NCBI GenBank assembly: GCA_030278955.1
Contig: JAOANR010000003.1
Coordinates: 20,297,050-20,361,049 of the forward strand
Direction of reading: 5' to 3'
DNA length: 64,000 bases
From: Hygrophila difformis
Lineage: Eukaryota > Streptophyta > Magnoliopsida > Lamiales > Acanthaceae
A program made the position numbers and the translations under genes. This document shows, piece by piece, positions 46,192-57,353 of this stretch (position 1 is the stretch's first letter; each line of letters opens with the position of its first letter). The notes beneath the pieces are model-generated. The model had not been told where the DNA came from. It was given only the letters and a program-made list of their open reading frames with translations, and made no database searches.

Positions 46192-46357
46192 GGTGTGGCT
46201 AGCGACACAAAATTGAGGACCAGACCCGGTCGTGAAGCTTTGCAGCATAATGCCTCAGTTCGCGCCACATCGCGTGATCCGCGACATGGCTGAGATGTGT
46301 GTGATGTCTTGCAACACGGGCCTCAGATCAAGGCCCATGGGCCTAGGGTTTCACCTC

Positions 46358-46365
46358 TATAAATA
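46358..46365 (+). promoter_or_regulatory. TATA box of Athila-like LTR
   Basis: TATAAATA in TCACCTCTATAAATATG; same sequence at about 61742 in the 3' LTR. Transcription should begin near 46390. Confidence 0.75.
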
Positions 46366-47013
46366 TGTGGTGATCCCTATGTGCTCGAGAGTTAGAAATT
46401 CATTCCCTTGAAGACAGTTTGGAGGATTCTCTCTAGGTAGTTTAGTTTAGTTTTAATTTTTTGTATTATTTAATTTTCTGCCCTAGTTTAGCTTAATGTA
46501 GGTTATTTATCTTGTTATTTTCTGTTTTCAGTAGCCTAAACTAGCCAGTTTAATATGTTATTTCCTTTTCAAACCTTGTTTTTAGGGTTTTGTGATATCC
46601 AAAATGATGGTATTAACAAACCCACTAATAAAATGGGAAAATATTCATCCAATGTGTGCCAAAACCATGAAATGGGTCTCACAACCCATGGATTACTGCT
46701 TTCATTTTTCTTTTGGGGTCATTTGACTCCCATTTCTTGTTATTGTGCTTACTGTTTTCTTCTATTGTGGATATTATGCATGTTTCTTGTGTGGTTGAAC
46801 CCTAGACTATGATTTGTTTTATTTTAAACACTGTTTTAGGTAGATTTATTTTTGTTTAACCATGTTCTTGTAGATTTTGAATTCTGTTTGGTTATTTTAG
46901 CTTAGAAATGCTTTTTAATCTGAAATAGGGTGAGATCACGATGTTTGCATGCCACTGTTCACTTTTACCTTTTACTGACTCGTGTCCTGAACCATCCATG
47001 TCGCTAACCTCTT

Positions 47014-47429
47014 CCTGTCGCGAGACCACGTCTAGCGACAGGAAGGCTGTTCCGCGACATGGGTGTCTAGGGACACTTGTCTTAATATTCTGAAATTCCC
47101 AGGCGCAAGGCATTCCTGTCGCGGACCCACAGTCCGCGACACAACACCTGCTTAGCGACTGAGGACCGAAATTTTTGCATAATTTTTCTGCATGGCCTCT
47201 GTCGCGGAACACTCCTGTCGCGAACCCACGGTTCGCGACACACTTTTGTTTCGAGACAGAAAATTATGCCTTGTCATTATTTTGAAAACCCAGTCGCTAG
47301 ACATCCTGTCGCGGAGCCACGCCTCGCGACACATTTTCCAGACTAGCGACTGGGAGCCAAAATACTTAGAAATTTTTCAGAAAACCCTGTGACGCTAGAC
47401 ATCCTGTCGCGAGGCCACGCCTCGCGACA
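47014..47429. repeat. Hairpin array 2, in the transcribed leader
   Basis: Short hairpins, mostly with a CAC loop and arms TGTCGCG.../...CGCGACA. Examples: TGTCGCGGAC/GTCCGCGACA (47117-47141), TGTCGCGAACC/GGTTCGCGACA (47216-47240) and TGTCGCGAGGC/GCCTCGCGACA (47405-47429) are perfect. CCTGTCGCGAGAC/GTCTAGCGACAGG (47014-47042) has one mismatch. An outer pair CCCAGTCGCTAG/CTAGCGACTGGG (about 47290-47354) encloses another hairpin at 47307-47331. Confidence 0.85.
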
Positions 47430-49988
47430 CACTTTTGCCTAGCGACACAAGGTAAAACTCTGCCCAATTTCCAAAACATGTCGAGGTACCCATGTCGCGG
47501 GTCTAGGCTCATGACATAATTTATGGTCTCTCGACAGAATCCTCTCTTCTATTTAACCCCAAAAATTCTGATTTCTTAACCTCTATTATATTGCAAAAAC
47601 TCACATCTTAATCCCACGGATTAAGATGTAATATCCCAGAATTGCAGTATAAGGCGTTATGCTGCCAAAATTTTGATTCTCCATTTCCCATCATTTAATT
47701 AATTGAACCCTCTAGTCAGTAATGATTAATGATCATAATTAGCAATAATTAAATCACTAATTGTTATGATCAAAGGATCTTTGTTCAATTGTCATTAAAA
47801 TATTTTTCTATAAACAAAACCATGATGCCTTAAACAGATAATCCGGACTGTAATTAATTATGGTAGGAGGGATTATTTAAGCCATCAATTATGGATTGAT
47901 TCCATAACCTTGCATGAGAAACCAATGTGTCTCATGCAAGTTCTTATCTTTATTTTATTTTATTTTATTTTCTTTTGTCTTTTGCGTATTGTGTGTAACA
48001 ATTAGTAAAGAATACATCAGTAATGTTGGCGGGTATTCCCTCACGGATAACTAGCTCGTATTCTGGGTATTAGTTACTAAGTGTTATTTTGCATGGTCTG
48101 GATGGCAGTCAGTGGAAGCCTTGGCGGTTCTTCCATCCGGGATTCTAATAGCTGCTCAGCTGACTCCTATCCAGATACAGTTTTATTTTCCTCATCTTAA
48201 TTTCCAAACCCAAATTCTAATCTGGAGTGTGAATCAGTCAACATCTGTCAATGTTGACTAATGATCATTACAGAAAAGAAGCATGTAGGTTTTTATCTGA
48301 AATTCAGAGACAGTGGAGGCCCAACTGGCATTGACACTGCCATTGTAGGGTCTAAGCTGTCTAAATTCGCTCCATCCGAGTAATTGGGAAATTGGACAGT
48401 AGATGTTTACAGTCCACCCGATTATTCTGACATTTCTTTGGTCCTCAAACCACCTCATGTTTGTGTTTCACCTTCTGTCGAGACCCGCCAGTATATTTTG
48501 GGTCAATTCATTTTACACTTCATTATATCCGTATGCATGCTACTATTATGTAATTAACGTGGTCTATAATATTTTGGGATCCTTCCCTTGGACAGTAGAA
48601 GTCTCGATTTTAAAACAGATATTGCGCATTAAATTTCCAACAAAGATTCTTTTATAAAATCCGGATCTGAGTAAGGGATAAATTCTTCAGTTATGACTAG
48701 TTCAAATTCTGTCAAGGGTTGATTTTGGGAAATTAGAAGCAGAGTCAGCGATTAGGTCTCATCTAGACTGAAAGGATCTGTGTTTTAATTGAGAGTCTAG
48801 TACCTGTTTAGGGAATGGTTTTCAGATTCATTATTTTCCAAAATTACTGTTTGTTGGGAATCTGAGATTAAATATTACACCGAGATGGGGTCCACTTGGA
48901 TTCAAATACAGTGTAGTAAATAATCTTAGAGGAACAACACCCAGGCCTTGGTTATTTTCTAAGATAGGGTTGAGTTTTCTTTCAACTGCTATCCTCTTCT
49001 GCCAAAGCCTATTTTTGAACCCTGAGTGAGTGCATCCGGAATGAACTAATTTATTAGTTCATTTCATTAGTTTGTATCTCATAACCACCCAGAAGGAAGT
49101 GAACACACAAGTAGTTCACCGAGAGCCGGGAATTCTTGATCCATACCCGGTCATTCTGACTGGGGGCTTTCTTTTACTACCAGGGTCAGACCTTCAAAAC
49201 CTCCGAGCGATAGGATTTTAAATGTTTTCTTTAATGCTTTCTTTTAAATGCTTTCGTTAGAGGTCACTCGGTTGTGTTGAGAGTTGTGTAACTGCTACTA
49301 TGATTGATAGTTAAGGGATAGTTCAGGTTTGATTAGAATCTTTGGGTGTGACATGGGAGAATGATAGTAGTACTTGGCATTTCAATAAATGATCTGTCAG
49401 GTGTTGCTTATCCACCACAGATGAAATAACATACCCTGGCCAGGGCATTTACAAATCGGTGGAATCTTAGAATTTGCGGTCTTAAGAACATGTAAACTTG
49501 TGCTGCAAGTACCTGTCTGTTAAAGGGAACGTAGTACTGAGAGCATGAGAATTAGCTATCTGACAGGATTATCCCAAGCAAAGATCTGTGTATTAAAATG
49601 GAAGTTTAATTATGCCTTATCTAAATCTTGTCCAATTTTTATTCTTTTCTTCCTGTCCCTTCTGTCCACACTGTGAATCAGCTTCATAGCTAGCATAGTG
49701 TAAATTTTCATTGCTTTTACAGATAGTATTTATCGCATTCTTAGAATAACTTTACCCGCTTTTTAGAATCGAATTCATGTGCTTTGTAGAATAGATTTAA
49801 GTGCTTTTGTAATCTAATTTAAATTCAGTCAGTAGATGATTAATCACTTTTCAAACCAATTGGAGCAATACGAGTGGAAAATCTAGTAAAACGACGTGGG
49901 CCCTGCTTCCATCGCACATCCTCCAGTGAACGATCCGGTCCTACTATAAATTACTGCTATTTTTGACACCGTGCGCTTTCGGGCCACA

Positions 49989-50371
49989 GTTTCTTAACAC
50001 GAGTAATAAAAACGTGACAACTTATAAATATATCCCTAATTCCAACTCCGCCTTCATAAATTGGTTTCATTAAATAAAATTGAACACCAGGATTATGATT
50101 TTTCAGAAAATACTCATGTAGTGGGAACTTGTCAAAAGTTTCATGGCAAGGATCTTCAAGGCACGAAATTGTCAAAAGTTTCATGCCGGGGAGGTCCATA
50201 ACGCCGTTTGAACTCAAAGTTTCCCCTCATGAGTAATAAAAAGTGAAATATATCCTTAAACCCCTTCCCATGAAGCATAACTCTTTTCATTTAATAAATT
50301 TAACCTGGGATAGTTTAGAAAATACTCGTGTGACGAAATTGTCAAAAGTTTCATGGCGTCGTTGCCGGGGA
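49989..50371. repeat. Imperfect tandem duplication around LTR end and primer site
   Basis: Two diverged units share GAGTAATAAAAA (50000 and 50231), AGAAAATACTC (about 50105 and 50318) and TTGTCAAAAGTTTCATG (50130, 50170 and 50340). The middle copy of the last motif runs into CCGGGGAGG, a primer-site remnant missing ten bases, while the final copy has the full primer site. Confidence 0.65.
50354..50371 (+). promoter_or_regulatory. Primer binding site, tRNA-Asp
   Basis: TGGCGTCGTTGCCGGGGA matches the complement of the 3' end of plant tRNA-Asp at 17 of 18 positions, from my knowledge of that tRNA. It is the form expected for Athila-type elements. Confidence 0.85.
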
Positions 50372-50512
50372 GGATGCAGCGCCGTTTTATTAGAGAATTA
50401 CATTCCTCATTGCTCCTAGTTAGCTTATACATATAAATATAAATATTTACCTTCAAAACCAATTCTAACCTGGGGATAATACAGGTACCGTCATTATTGA
50501 AGCCGTTGTTCT

Positions 50513-53500
50513 ATGCAAAGGAGGAAGCAGATGCCAGCCGAAATCCCGTATAACGCAGAGATAGAAAAGACAGCTCGACGTCTTAGGGCGGAGACTAAAC
50601 GAAGACGGGAACGGGAAAGACAGGCACTACTTTCACCGAGCACCAGTAGCGACATATCCGATATGGCAAACCCTGACCTTCCTCCGATCATCCCACCCAA
50701 CCCACCACTCCACAACATTGAGGAAGACCCCGAGGATGCTGATAACGATGATTTGGATGATCCCCCGCCTCAGATCATACAATGAGGCGGGAACCCACCA
50801 AACATTGAACAACAACACTTCGAGGCACCTCCTCCCAACCCGAACCCCCAAAACCCACCAAATAACCAAAACCACCAAAACTTCCAAAACCAGCAAAATC
50901 AGCAGTACCAGAATCCCCATCAGAATCCCCCGAATCCTAATGACTTCAATGATCCTAGGAACTATTATATGCATCAGAACTACTACCCACAGCAATATCA
51001 AGGAGGGGTTGAGAACAATCAACAAGCAGCAGCCGCTGACTACATGCAGCCAATCTTAGAGCCATATTTGAACATTCCTGGACAAGCTCCATTCTTGGCC
51101 AGGAATTTCGAATTAAAGCCGGCCCTCATCAATCTTGTTCAGAGCAACCAGTTCGCAGGGGCAAGTCATGAAGATCCCCATGATCACCTGCAGACGTTCC
51201 TAGAGTTGTGTGATACTATCAAGAACCAGAATGTATCCGCTAACACCATTCGATTAAGGTTGTTTCCTTTCTCTCTGACTAGCGGAGCACGATCATGGTA
51301 CAAATCACTGCCCGTAAATCAGAAGTCCACATGGGAAGACGTGATCAGAAATTTCATAACGAAATACTTCCCAGAGTCCAAGGTGGATGAATGCCGCTCT
51401 AAAATTGCGTAATTCAAAATGAAGCCAGACGAGTCCCTGTATGACGCAAAGGAACGGTTCTTCAACTTGCTTAGGAAATGTCCCCAGCATGGTTTCCATG
51501 ATTGGGAGAAATTGAGAAAGTTCTATAGCGGTTTGACCCCAGCGTGGAAAAACATGCTTGATGCTGCTGGCGGTCAACATCTGCTATACATTCCAATGGA
51601 TCAAGCATGGAGCAAGATTGAAGCAATGAGTGTAAACAGATCTGTTCTAACTGATGATGTTAATTCCCCTCCCCCTCGTGGTTTATGTGCTGTAGGTTCA
51701 GTAGAAAAATCAGATATTGAAAAGCTTCAAGAGCAGGTGGCAGCATTGTCTGTTAATCAAGGAGCTGGGAGCTCTAGTCAAGAACAGCAAACAGATGTGA
51801 TTTGTGGACTGTGTCAAGGTGCTCACGCAACTGATACATGCGAACAGATTACAGCTGAAAGCTGTAACTATGCAGGGGCTTTCCCAAATCGACACCCAAA
51901 CTTGTCATACTCAAACAACAATGCCCTTAACTCCCACCTCTTGAACAAACCACAACAGCAGCAATTCAACCCTCAGCAGAACCAAGGATTCATTCAGAAT
52001 AGGGGCCAGAATTTTCAGAACCCAGGTTTCCAACCCCAGATCCAGCAGAGACCCCCTCAAAATTTCCAACAACCTACCCAGAACTTCCAAAACTTTCAGC
52101 CCCAAAATTTCCAGCCTCAATTCATTCCAAACCAAGGCCAATGGAATCAAAACCAAAATCAGAATCAAAATCAAAAGCCTCCTTCAAGGCTGGAGAATTT
52201 GATGACTGATTTTATCACTAGCCAAAAGGAGATTAACACTCAGCTGCAGGCCTCTATCAGAAATGTGGAGACCCAAGTTACACAGATGGCTAATGAAATG
52301 CAGAAAAGGGATAAAGGGACATTGCCAAGCACTGCGGAAAAGAACCCGCAGTGCAAAGCAATAACTTTGAAATCTGGGAAGATACTGGCTGGACCAAGAG
52401 GAGAGGATACTGGAAACACCCATGAGGAAGATGATGATGCTGTTGACAATGCTGATGAGGGAGCAATGGATGAACAGAAGGAAGCCGAACAGCAGACTGA
52501 CGCTGCAAAAGGAACGGCAGAAACAGAAAACGGTAATGGTGAAGGTACAACCTCTAACCATCTACCACCAAAACATGATAACAAAAACAAGTTCATGCCT
52601 AGGGTTCCTTACCCGGCTAGACTTAAAAATAAGCAACAAGATCTGAAGTTTGAAAAATTTCTGAAAAGACTGCGGGAAGTTGAGATTACCATTCCTTTGA
52701 TTGGAATGATCTCTGAAATGCCAGTCTATGCTAAGTTCTTGAAAGAAATGATTTCAGGAAAGAGACAGGTTGAGCAGGACGAATTGGTGGTACTCAACAG
52801 CACTTGCAGTGCTATTATTCAAAAGAAGCTGCCAGAGAAGAAAGAGGACCCCGGATGCTATACATTGCCGATTCGGATTGGCCAGAACAATGCCGGAAAA
52901 GGACTATGTGACCTCGGCTCCAGCATTAACGTTATGCCATTAACCATGGTTAAACGTCTTAAGCTCGGAGTGGTGGAACCTGTCAAAATGAGGCTCCAGC
53001 TTGCAGATAGGTCAATTACAAAGCCAATCGGAATCTTGAAAGATGTGATAATCAAAGCTGGCAGTACTCCATTTCCAGTGGATTTCATCATTCTGGACAT
53101 CGAGGAGGATTCCGACATGCCTCTCATCTTAGGCAGGCCGTTCTTGGCCACAGGCGGGGCGCTAATAGATGCCAAATCCGGAAGGGTGACACTCCGTGTT
53201 GATGGAGATGAAGTTGTCTTCGACATGGAGCAACTGCAGAAATTCCCGAACGACAGTTCTTGTTTTTCATTTGATGATGTAATAGTTAGGAGAGAGCTAG
53301 ACTCTGGAAACAATGATGAAATGATGCTGTATGAATCTTCAAAGCAGGTACTGATGCCTGCTGGTGCTGAGCCACAGGAACAATGCAGCGCCGTCCAATT
53401 TGAGGATCCTGAGTCCGGGGACCTTGAAGCTTATGACGGTGCTGATTTCACTGCACAGGAGAACGATGGCACCGAAAAGGAAGAAGAGGGCTCTGTACTG

Positions 53501-53908
53501 ACGCAGGGTCCCGAAGGTAAATCTGATCTCCCACTACCCATTTCTCGCAAATTACTCCCTTCCGTTGAATGTCCACCAGAGCTTGAACTTAAAACATTAC
53601 CCGACCATCTCAAGTACGCGTTTCTCGCAGAACATAAAAAATTACTTGTGATTGTTTCGGCTAAGCTCTCCCAAGAGCAAGAAAATGCTCTGGTGGTCAT
53701 TCTTAAGAAACATGTACATGCAATAGGTTGGACCATTTCTGATATAAAAGGAATAAGCCCTTCTATTTGCATGCACAGGATTTTAATGGAAGAAGAGTAT
53801 AAACCCTCCCGACAACCTCAGAGGCGTTTGAACCCCCTCATGCAAGAAGTGGTAAGAAATGAGGTTATCAAGCACTTAGATGCTGGTATATATTTATCCT
53901 ATTTCTGA
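50513..53908 (+). pseudogene. Athila-like gag-protease with two in-frame stops
   Basis: One continuous frame from ATG 50513 apart from TGA at 50783-50785 and TAA at 51410-51412. Gag packages element RNA; protease matures it. The N-terminus is basic and coiled (RRLRAETKRRRERERQ), followed by an N/Q/P-rich stretch and a retrotransposon gag domain (SGARSWYKSLP, TWEDVIRNFITKYFP, 51270-51375). A CGLCQGAHATDTC finger is at about 51807, then a long Q/N/P-rich linker (51940-52180). The aspartic protease site CDLGSSINVMP is near 52909, with LILGRPFL near 53122 as the partner motif. The frame is lost at the RT junction (about 53888), where it would continue into pol with a one-base shift. Confidence 0.88.
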
Positions 53909-56478
53909 CAGCAAATGGGTTAGCCCAGTGCAGGTCGCGCCAAAACGAGGAGGGATGTGCATAACCAAGAATGAGCAAGGAGAAGAGGTTGCAACCAGGC
54001 CAGTGACCGGATGGAGAGTTTGTATCGACTACCGGAAGCTGAATGAGGCCACCCGCAAGGACCATTTTCCATTGCCATTTATTGATCAAATGCTTGAGAG
54101 GTTGGCAGGGAGAGAGTTTTATTGCTTTTTGGATGGTTATTCTGGGTATAATCAGATTGTTATTTCAAGCGAAGACCATGAAAAAACAACTTTTACTTGC
54201 CCTTATGGCACTTTTGCCTACAGGCGCATGCCTTTCGGTCTTTGCAATGCACCAGCTACTTTTCAAAGATGCATGATGTCTATATTCTCTGAATTTATCG
54301 AAAAATGCATTGAGGTTTTCATGGATGACTTCTCTGTATATGTAGATACATTTGAAGATTGTTTGACCAATCTTGCAAAGATTTTAAAGAGGTGTGAGGA
54401 CACTAACCCTGTTTTAAATTGGAAAAAGTGCCATTTCATGGTCACTGAGGGCATAGTGTTAGGTCATCGCATTTCTCGTGCAGGTATTGAGGTTGATCCA
54501 GCCAAAGTTTCTATCATTTCCAATCTCCCTCTTCCTAACTCGATCAATTCAGTTAGGAGTTTCTTAGGGCATGCCGGTTTTTACCGGAGATTCATCAAGG
54601 ATTTCTCTAAAATTGCCAAGCCGCTCACTAATCTGCTTTGTAAAGAAAATTCTTTCGTAATAAATGAAGAGTGTGTTCAAGCCTTTGACACGCTCAAGAA
54701 GATGTTGGTTTCTGCACCGATAGTGCAACCACCCGATTGGTCAATACATTTCGAGGTAATGTGCGATGCTAGTGATCTCGCCGTAGGTGCAGTTTTTGGG
54801 CAACATAAGGATGGGAGACATTGCGTGATTGATTACGCAAGTCATGCCTTGAATGAGGCCCAAGTCAACTACACCACAACGGAGAAAGAGATGTATACTG
54901 TAATCTTCGCGTTTGATAAATTCAGACAGTACCTTATAGGTACGAAGACTATAGTATACACCGATCATTTTGCATTGAGATACTTGTTTAGCAAACAAGA
55001 TGCAAAACCTCAATTAATCAGGTGGGTATTTCTGTTGCAAGAATTCGACATCATAATAAAAGATAGGCGAGGTCGAGATAATGGTGCTGCTGACCACTTA
55101 TCTCGATTAGATAATGATAAAAAGGAAAAAGCCGTCAATGAAGAGTTCCCGGACGAACAGTTGTTCGCTTTACACTTGCACGATCAAGCATGTCCATGGT
55201 TTTCCGACATCGCTAACTTCTTGGCATGCAGAATAACCCCACAGTTTTCGAACTATCATCAGAAGAATAAGTTCAGCCGAGATGTATCAAACTACTTCTG
55301 GGAAGAACCTTATCTCTTCAAACACTGCGCCGATTCAATAATCAGGCGATGTGTGACCGAGCATGAAGCCTATCAAATTGTCAGAAAATGCCATGAATCA
55401 GAATATGGAGGTCACCATGGTCCCGCTCGAACGGCCCACAAGGTCCTCGAGTGTGGATTTTATTGGCCTCACATCTATGAGGATTGCAGGACATTTGTGA
55501 AAGGTTGTGACAAATGCCAAAGATTAGGAAACATCTCCAAGAGGGATGAGATGCCTCAAAAGGGGATTCTCACTCTTGAGATCTTCGATGTATGGGGCAT
55601 TGACTTCATGGGACCGTTCCCACCGTCTGGTGGAAACTACTATATCATGGTAGCTGTCGATTACGTGTCCAAATGGGTCGAGGCTGTCGCATTACCGACC
55701 AATGATGGTAGCCAAGTCATCAAGTTCCTCAAGAACAACATTTTCAGTAGATTTGGCATACCTAGGGTGGTGATATGTGATGGAGGAACACACTTTATTA
55801 ATAAAGCTTTCGAAACTTTAATGAAAAAAATGGAATCCTCCATAAGATAGGCACGCCTTATCATCCCCAGACTAGTGGTCAAGTCAAAGTATCCAATCGC
55901 GAAATCAAACACATACTCGAAGCCACTGTCGGGATAACCCGAAAGGATTGGGCACGTAAGCTCAACGATGCTCTATGGGCATACCGCACAGCATATAAGA
56001 CTCCCATTGGGATGTCTCCATATAGGCTTATTTCGGAAAAGCCTGTCATTTGCCTGTAGAGTTAGAGCATAAAGCTTACTGGGCCGTTAAAACACTCAAC
56101 TTCGATCCGAAAGTTGCTCAGAGCAAACGTAAGTTGGACCTCAATGAAATTGAGGAAATACGAGCGCAAGCTTATGAAAGCTCTCCAATTTACAAAGAGC
56201 GGACCCAGAAGTTGCACGATCGCCGGATTAAGTCTAAGCATTTTTATGTTGGTCAAAACGAGTTATTATTCAATTCTAGGTTAAAGCTGTTCCCTGGAAA
56301 GCTCAAATCCAGATGGGAAGGACCACATGAAGTGCTAGAGGTGTTTGAAAATGGAGCCGTCAGGATCCGAACTGACAAGGGCAACATAGTGGTGAATGGA
56401 CATCGATTGAAGGAGTACCTCGGACAGTTCGATCCGGAGAAAGAAAGCCAAGCACTGGCAGACCCGGCTTACACTTAA
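53880..56478 (+). pseudogene. Athila-like pol: RT, RNase H, integrase with frameshifts
   Basis: After a one-base shift from the gag-protease frame, RT runs from [14 protein letters not shown] through [19 protein letters not shown] and [17 protein letters not shown] motifs (54100-54170) to catalytic FMDD near 54318. RNase H has [36 protein letters not shown] and DHLSRLD. Integrase has the finger [14 protein letters not shown] ... CDKCQRLG (55389-55530) and core residues GIDFMGP and CDGGTHF. The frame breaks in an A-run near 55830. The part with the catalytic Glu (NREIKHIL, about 55897) is in another frame, and a further one-base loss near 56033 leads to the C-terminal frame ([10 protein letters not shown] to the stop at 56478). 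Three shifts in all; not functional. Confidence 0.9.
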
Positions 56479-56583
56479 TAAGAAACAGCATTAAAAACAC
56501 AAAAAATTTTTTCAGTCTATATATATAGTATATTATTATAGTATATTATCTTCATAACAGGAGAGTACCCAAAAATCAATTAA

Positions 56584-56619
56584 ACATTTAGAGTACTAAG
56601 ACTCTAAATGTGAGGATGT
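56584..56619 (+). other. Hairpin plus polypurine-like motif, copy 1
   Basis: Perfect 11-bp arms ACATTTAGAGT (56584-56594) and ACTCTAAATGT (56601-56611), then GAGGATGT and TGATATTTGGAG. The AAATGTGAGGATGTTGATA string recurs just before the 3' LTR at 60975, which starts TGATAATGG. This site therefore looks like a polypurine tract and LTR start of a relative. Confidence 0.7.
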
Positions 56620-56974
56620 TGATATTTGGAGAAAATCTAATGCGTTTCATTTATCTGTCTTGCAGAAAGTTCAGAACCATCAAAAAGAAGGAACAGAAAA
56701 GTAACACGGAAAACCAGGTTCTTGGTTGGATTAATTCCATGAATATAAGAAAATATCTCCGGAATTTGAAGCAATTTAAATCCGGAATAATTTTTGCAAA
56801 CGAATGGAATTAACCCAACCTAATTTATGCAAGGGGATCTTTCTTTAAATTTCAGCCCAGTATTTTGAATTTATTTGGATTGAATTTATTCAGGTCCAAA
56901 TCAAATAAAGTGGATTCAGGCCCAATACCACGCTCGGGCCCAGACCACGAAAAATTTGAAAATTCAAAATTTTG

Positions 56975-57290
56975 TGTCGCGAAGCAACCACTGTGTCGCG
57001 AGGTCATGGCCCGCGACCAGGCCTGGTCCCGCGACACACTCGCATTTATCTCTAACTCCTTCTGACGCTGTCGCGGAACCCCTGTCGCGGGCCATGACCT
57101 CGCGACCGGCCTTCTATTCCGCGACACCTTTCCCCGTTGACTTTTTCTTTTACAGAACTCGGTCGTGATACCCCTGTCGCGAGGCACTGCCTCGCGACTG
57201 GACCCCACTCCCGCGACATGTCAAATGTCGCTAGGCCCTGGTCGCGAAATCTTGTTCCGCGACACGGTCTGGGGTTCCGCGACCAGCTTT
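56975..57290. repeat. Hairpin array 3, upstream of the F-box gene TATA box
   Basis: Dense GTCGCG/CGCGAC motifs like those of the LTR arrays. The best pair is GTCGCGAGGCA (57176-57186) with TGCCTCGCGAC (57188-57198), a perfect palindrome with a one-base centre. Others near 56976, 56994, 57066, 57081 and 57240 are imperfect. Confidence 0.8.
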
Positions 57291-57295
57291 TTCAG

Positions 57296-57303
57296 TATTT
57301 ATA
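57296..57303 (+). promoter_or_regulatory. TATA box candidate for the F-box gene
   Basis: TATTTATA followed by a C-rich stretch and a pyrimidine-rich leader. The first downstream ATG is at 57354, which opens the spliced F-box frame. Confidence 0.55.
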
Positions 57304-57353
57304 CCCCCCCTCTCCCACCTGTCTTCTCCCTGCACTCACGTCAGTTTCATTCG

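Larger units (their letters stand above)
45603..50353 (+). repeat. 5' LTR of Athila-like element (3' boundary uncertain)
   Basis: Starts TGATAATGGCCAG, as does the 3' copy. The TATA box is at 46358. Two hairpin arrays lie on either side of it (45956-46191 and 47014-47429). If the LTR runs up to the primer site it ends AAAGTTTCA at 50353 (about 4.75 kb). An alternative end is GGGCCACA near 49988, before a duplicated segment. The 3' LTR is cut by the window edge, so the choice cannot be settled here. Confidence 0.8.

Noticed and set aside
45786..46268. Minus-strand ORF of 160 codons, repeated near 61171-61593
   Set aside because: It is a frame across the hairpin array, present in both LTR copies and without a recognisable domain.
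45956..47530. CRISPR-like array
   Set aside because: The repeats are palindromic but irregularly spaced, differ in sequence, have no uniform spacers and lie in a plant retrotransposon LTR.
50633..51025. Hydrophobic minus-strand ORF opposite gag
   Set aside because: Its I/L/V-rich residues are the reverse reading of the N/Q/P-rich gag linker, a typical shadow.
56610..56813. Short 67-codon ORF after a possible splice acceptor (CTTGCAG near 56665)
   Set aside because: Too short, with no domain and no matching donor. It lies in the non-coding stretch after integrase. The acceptor-like site might still matter for an alternative transcript.
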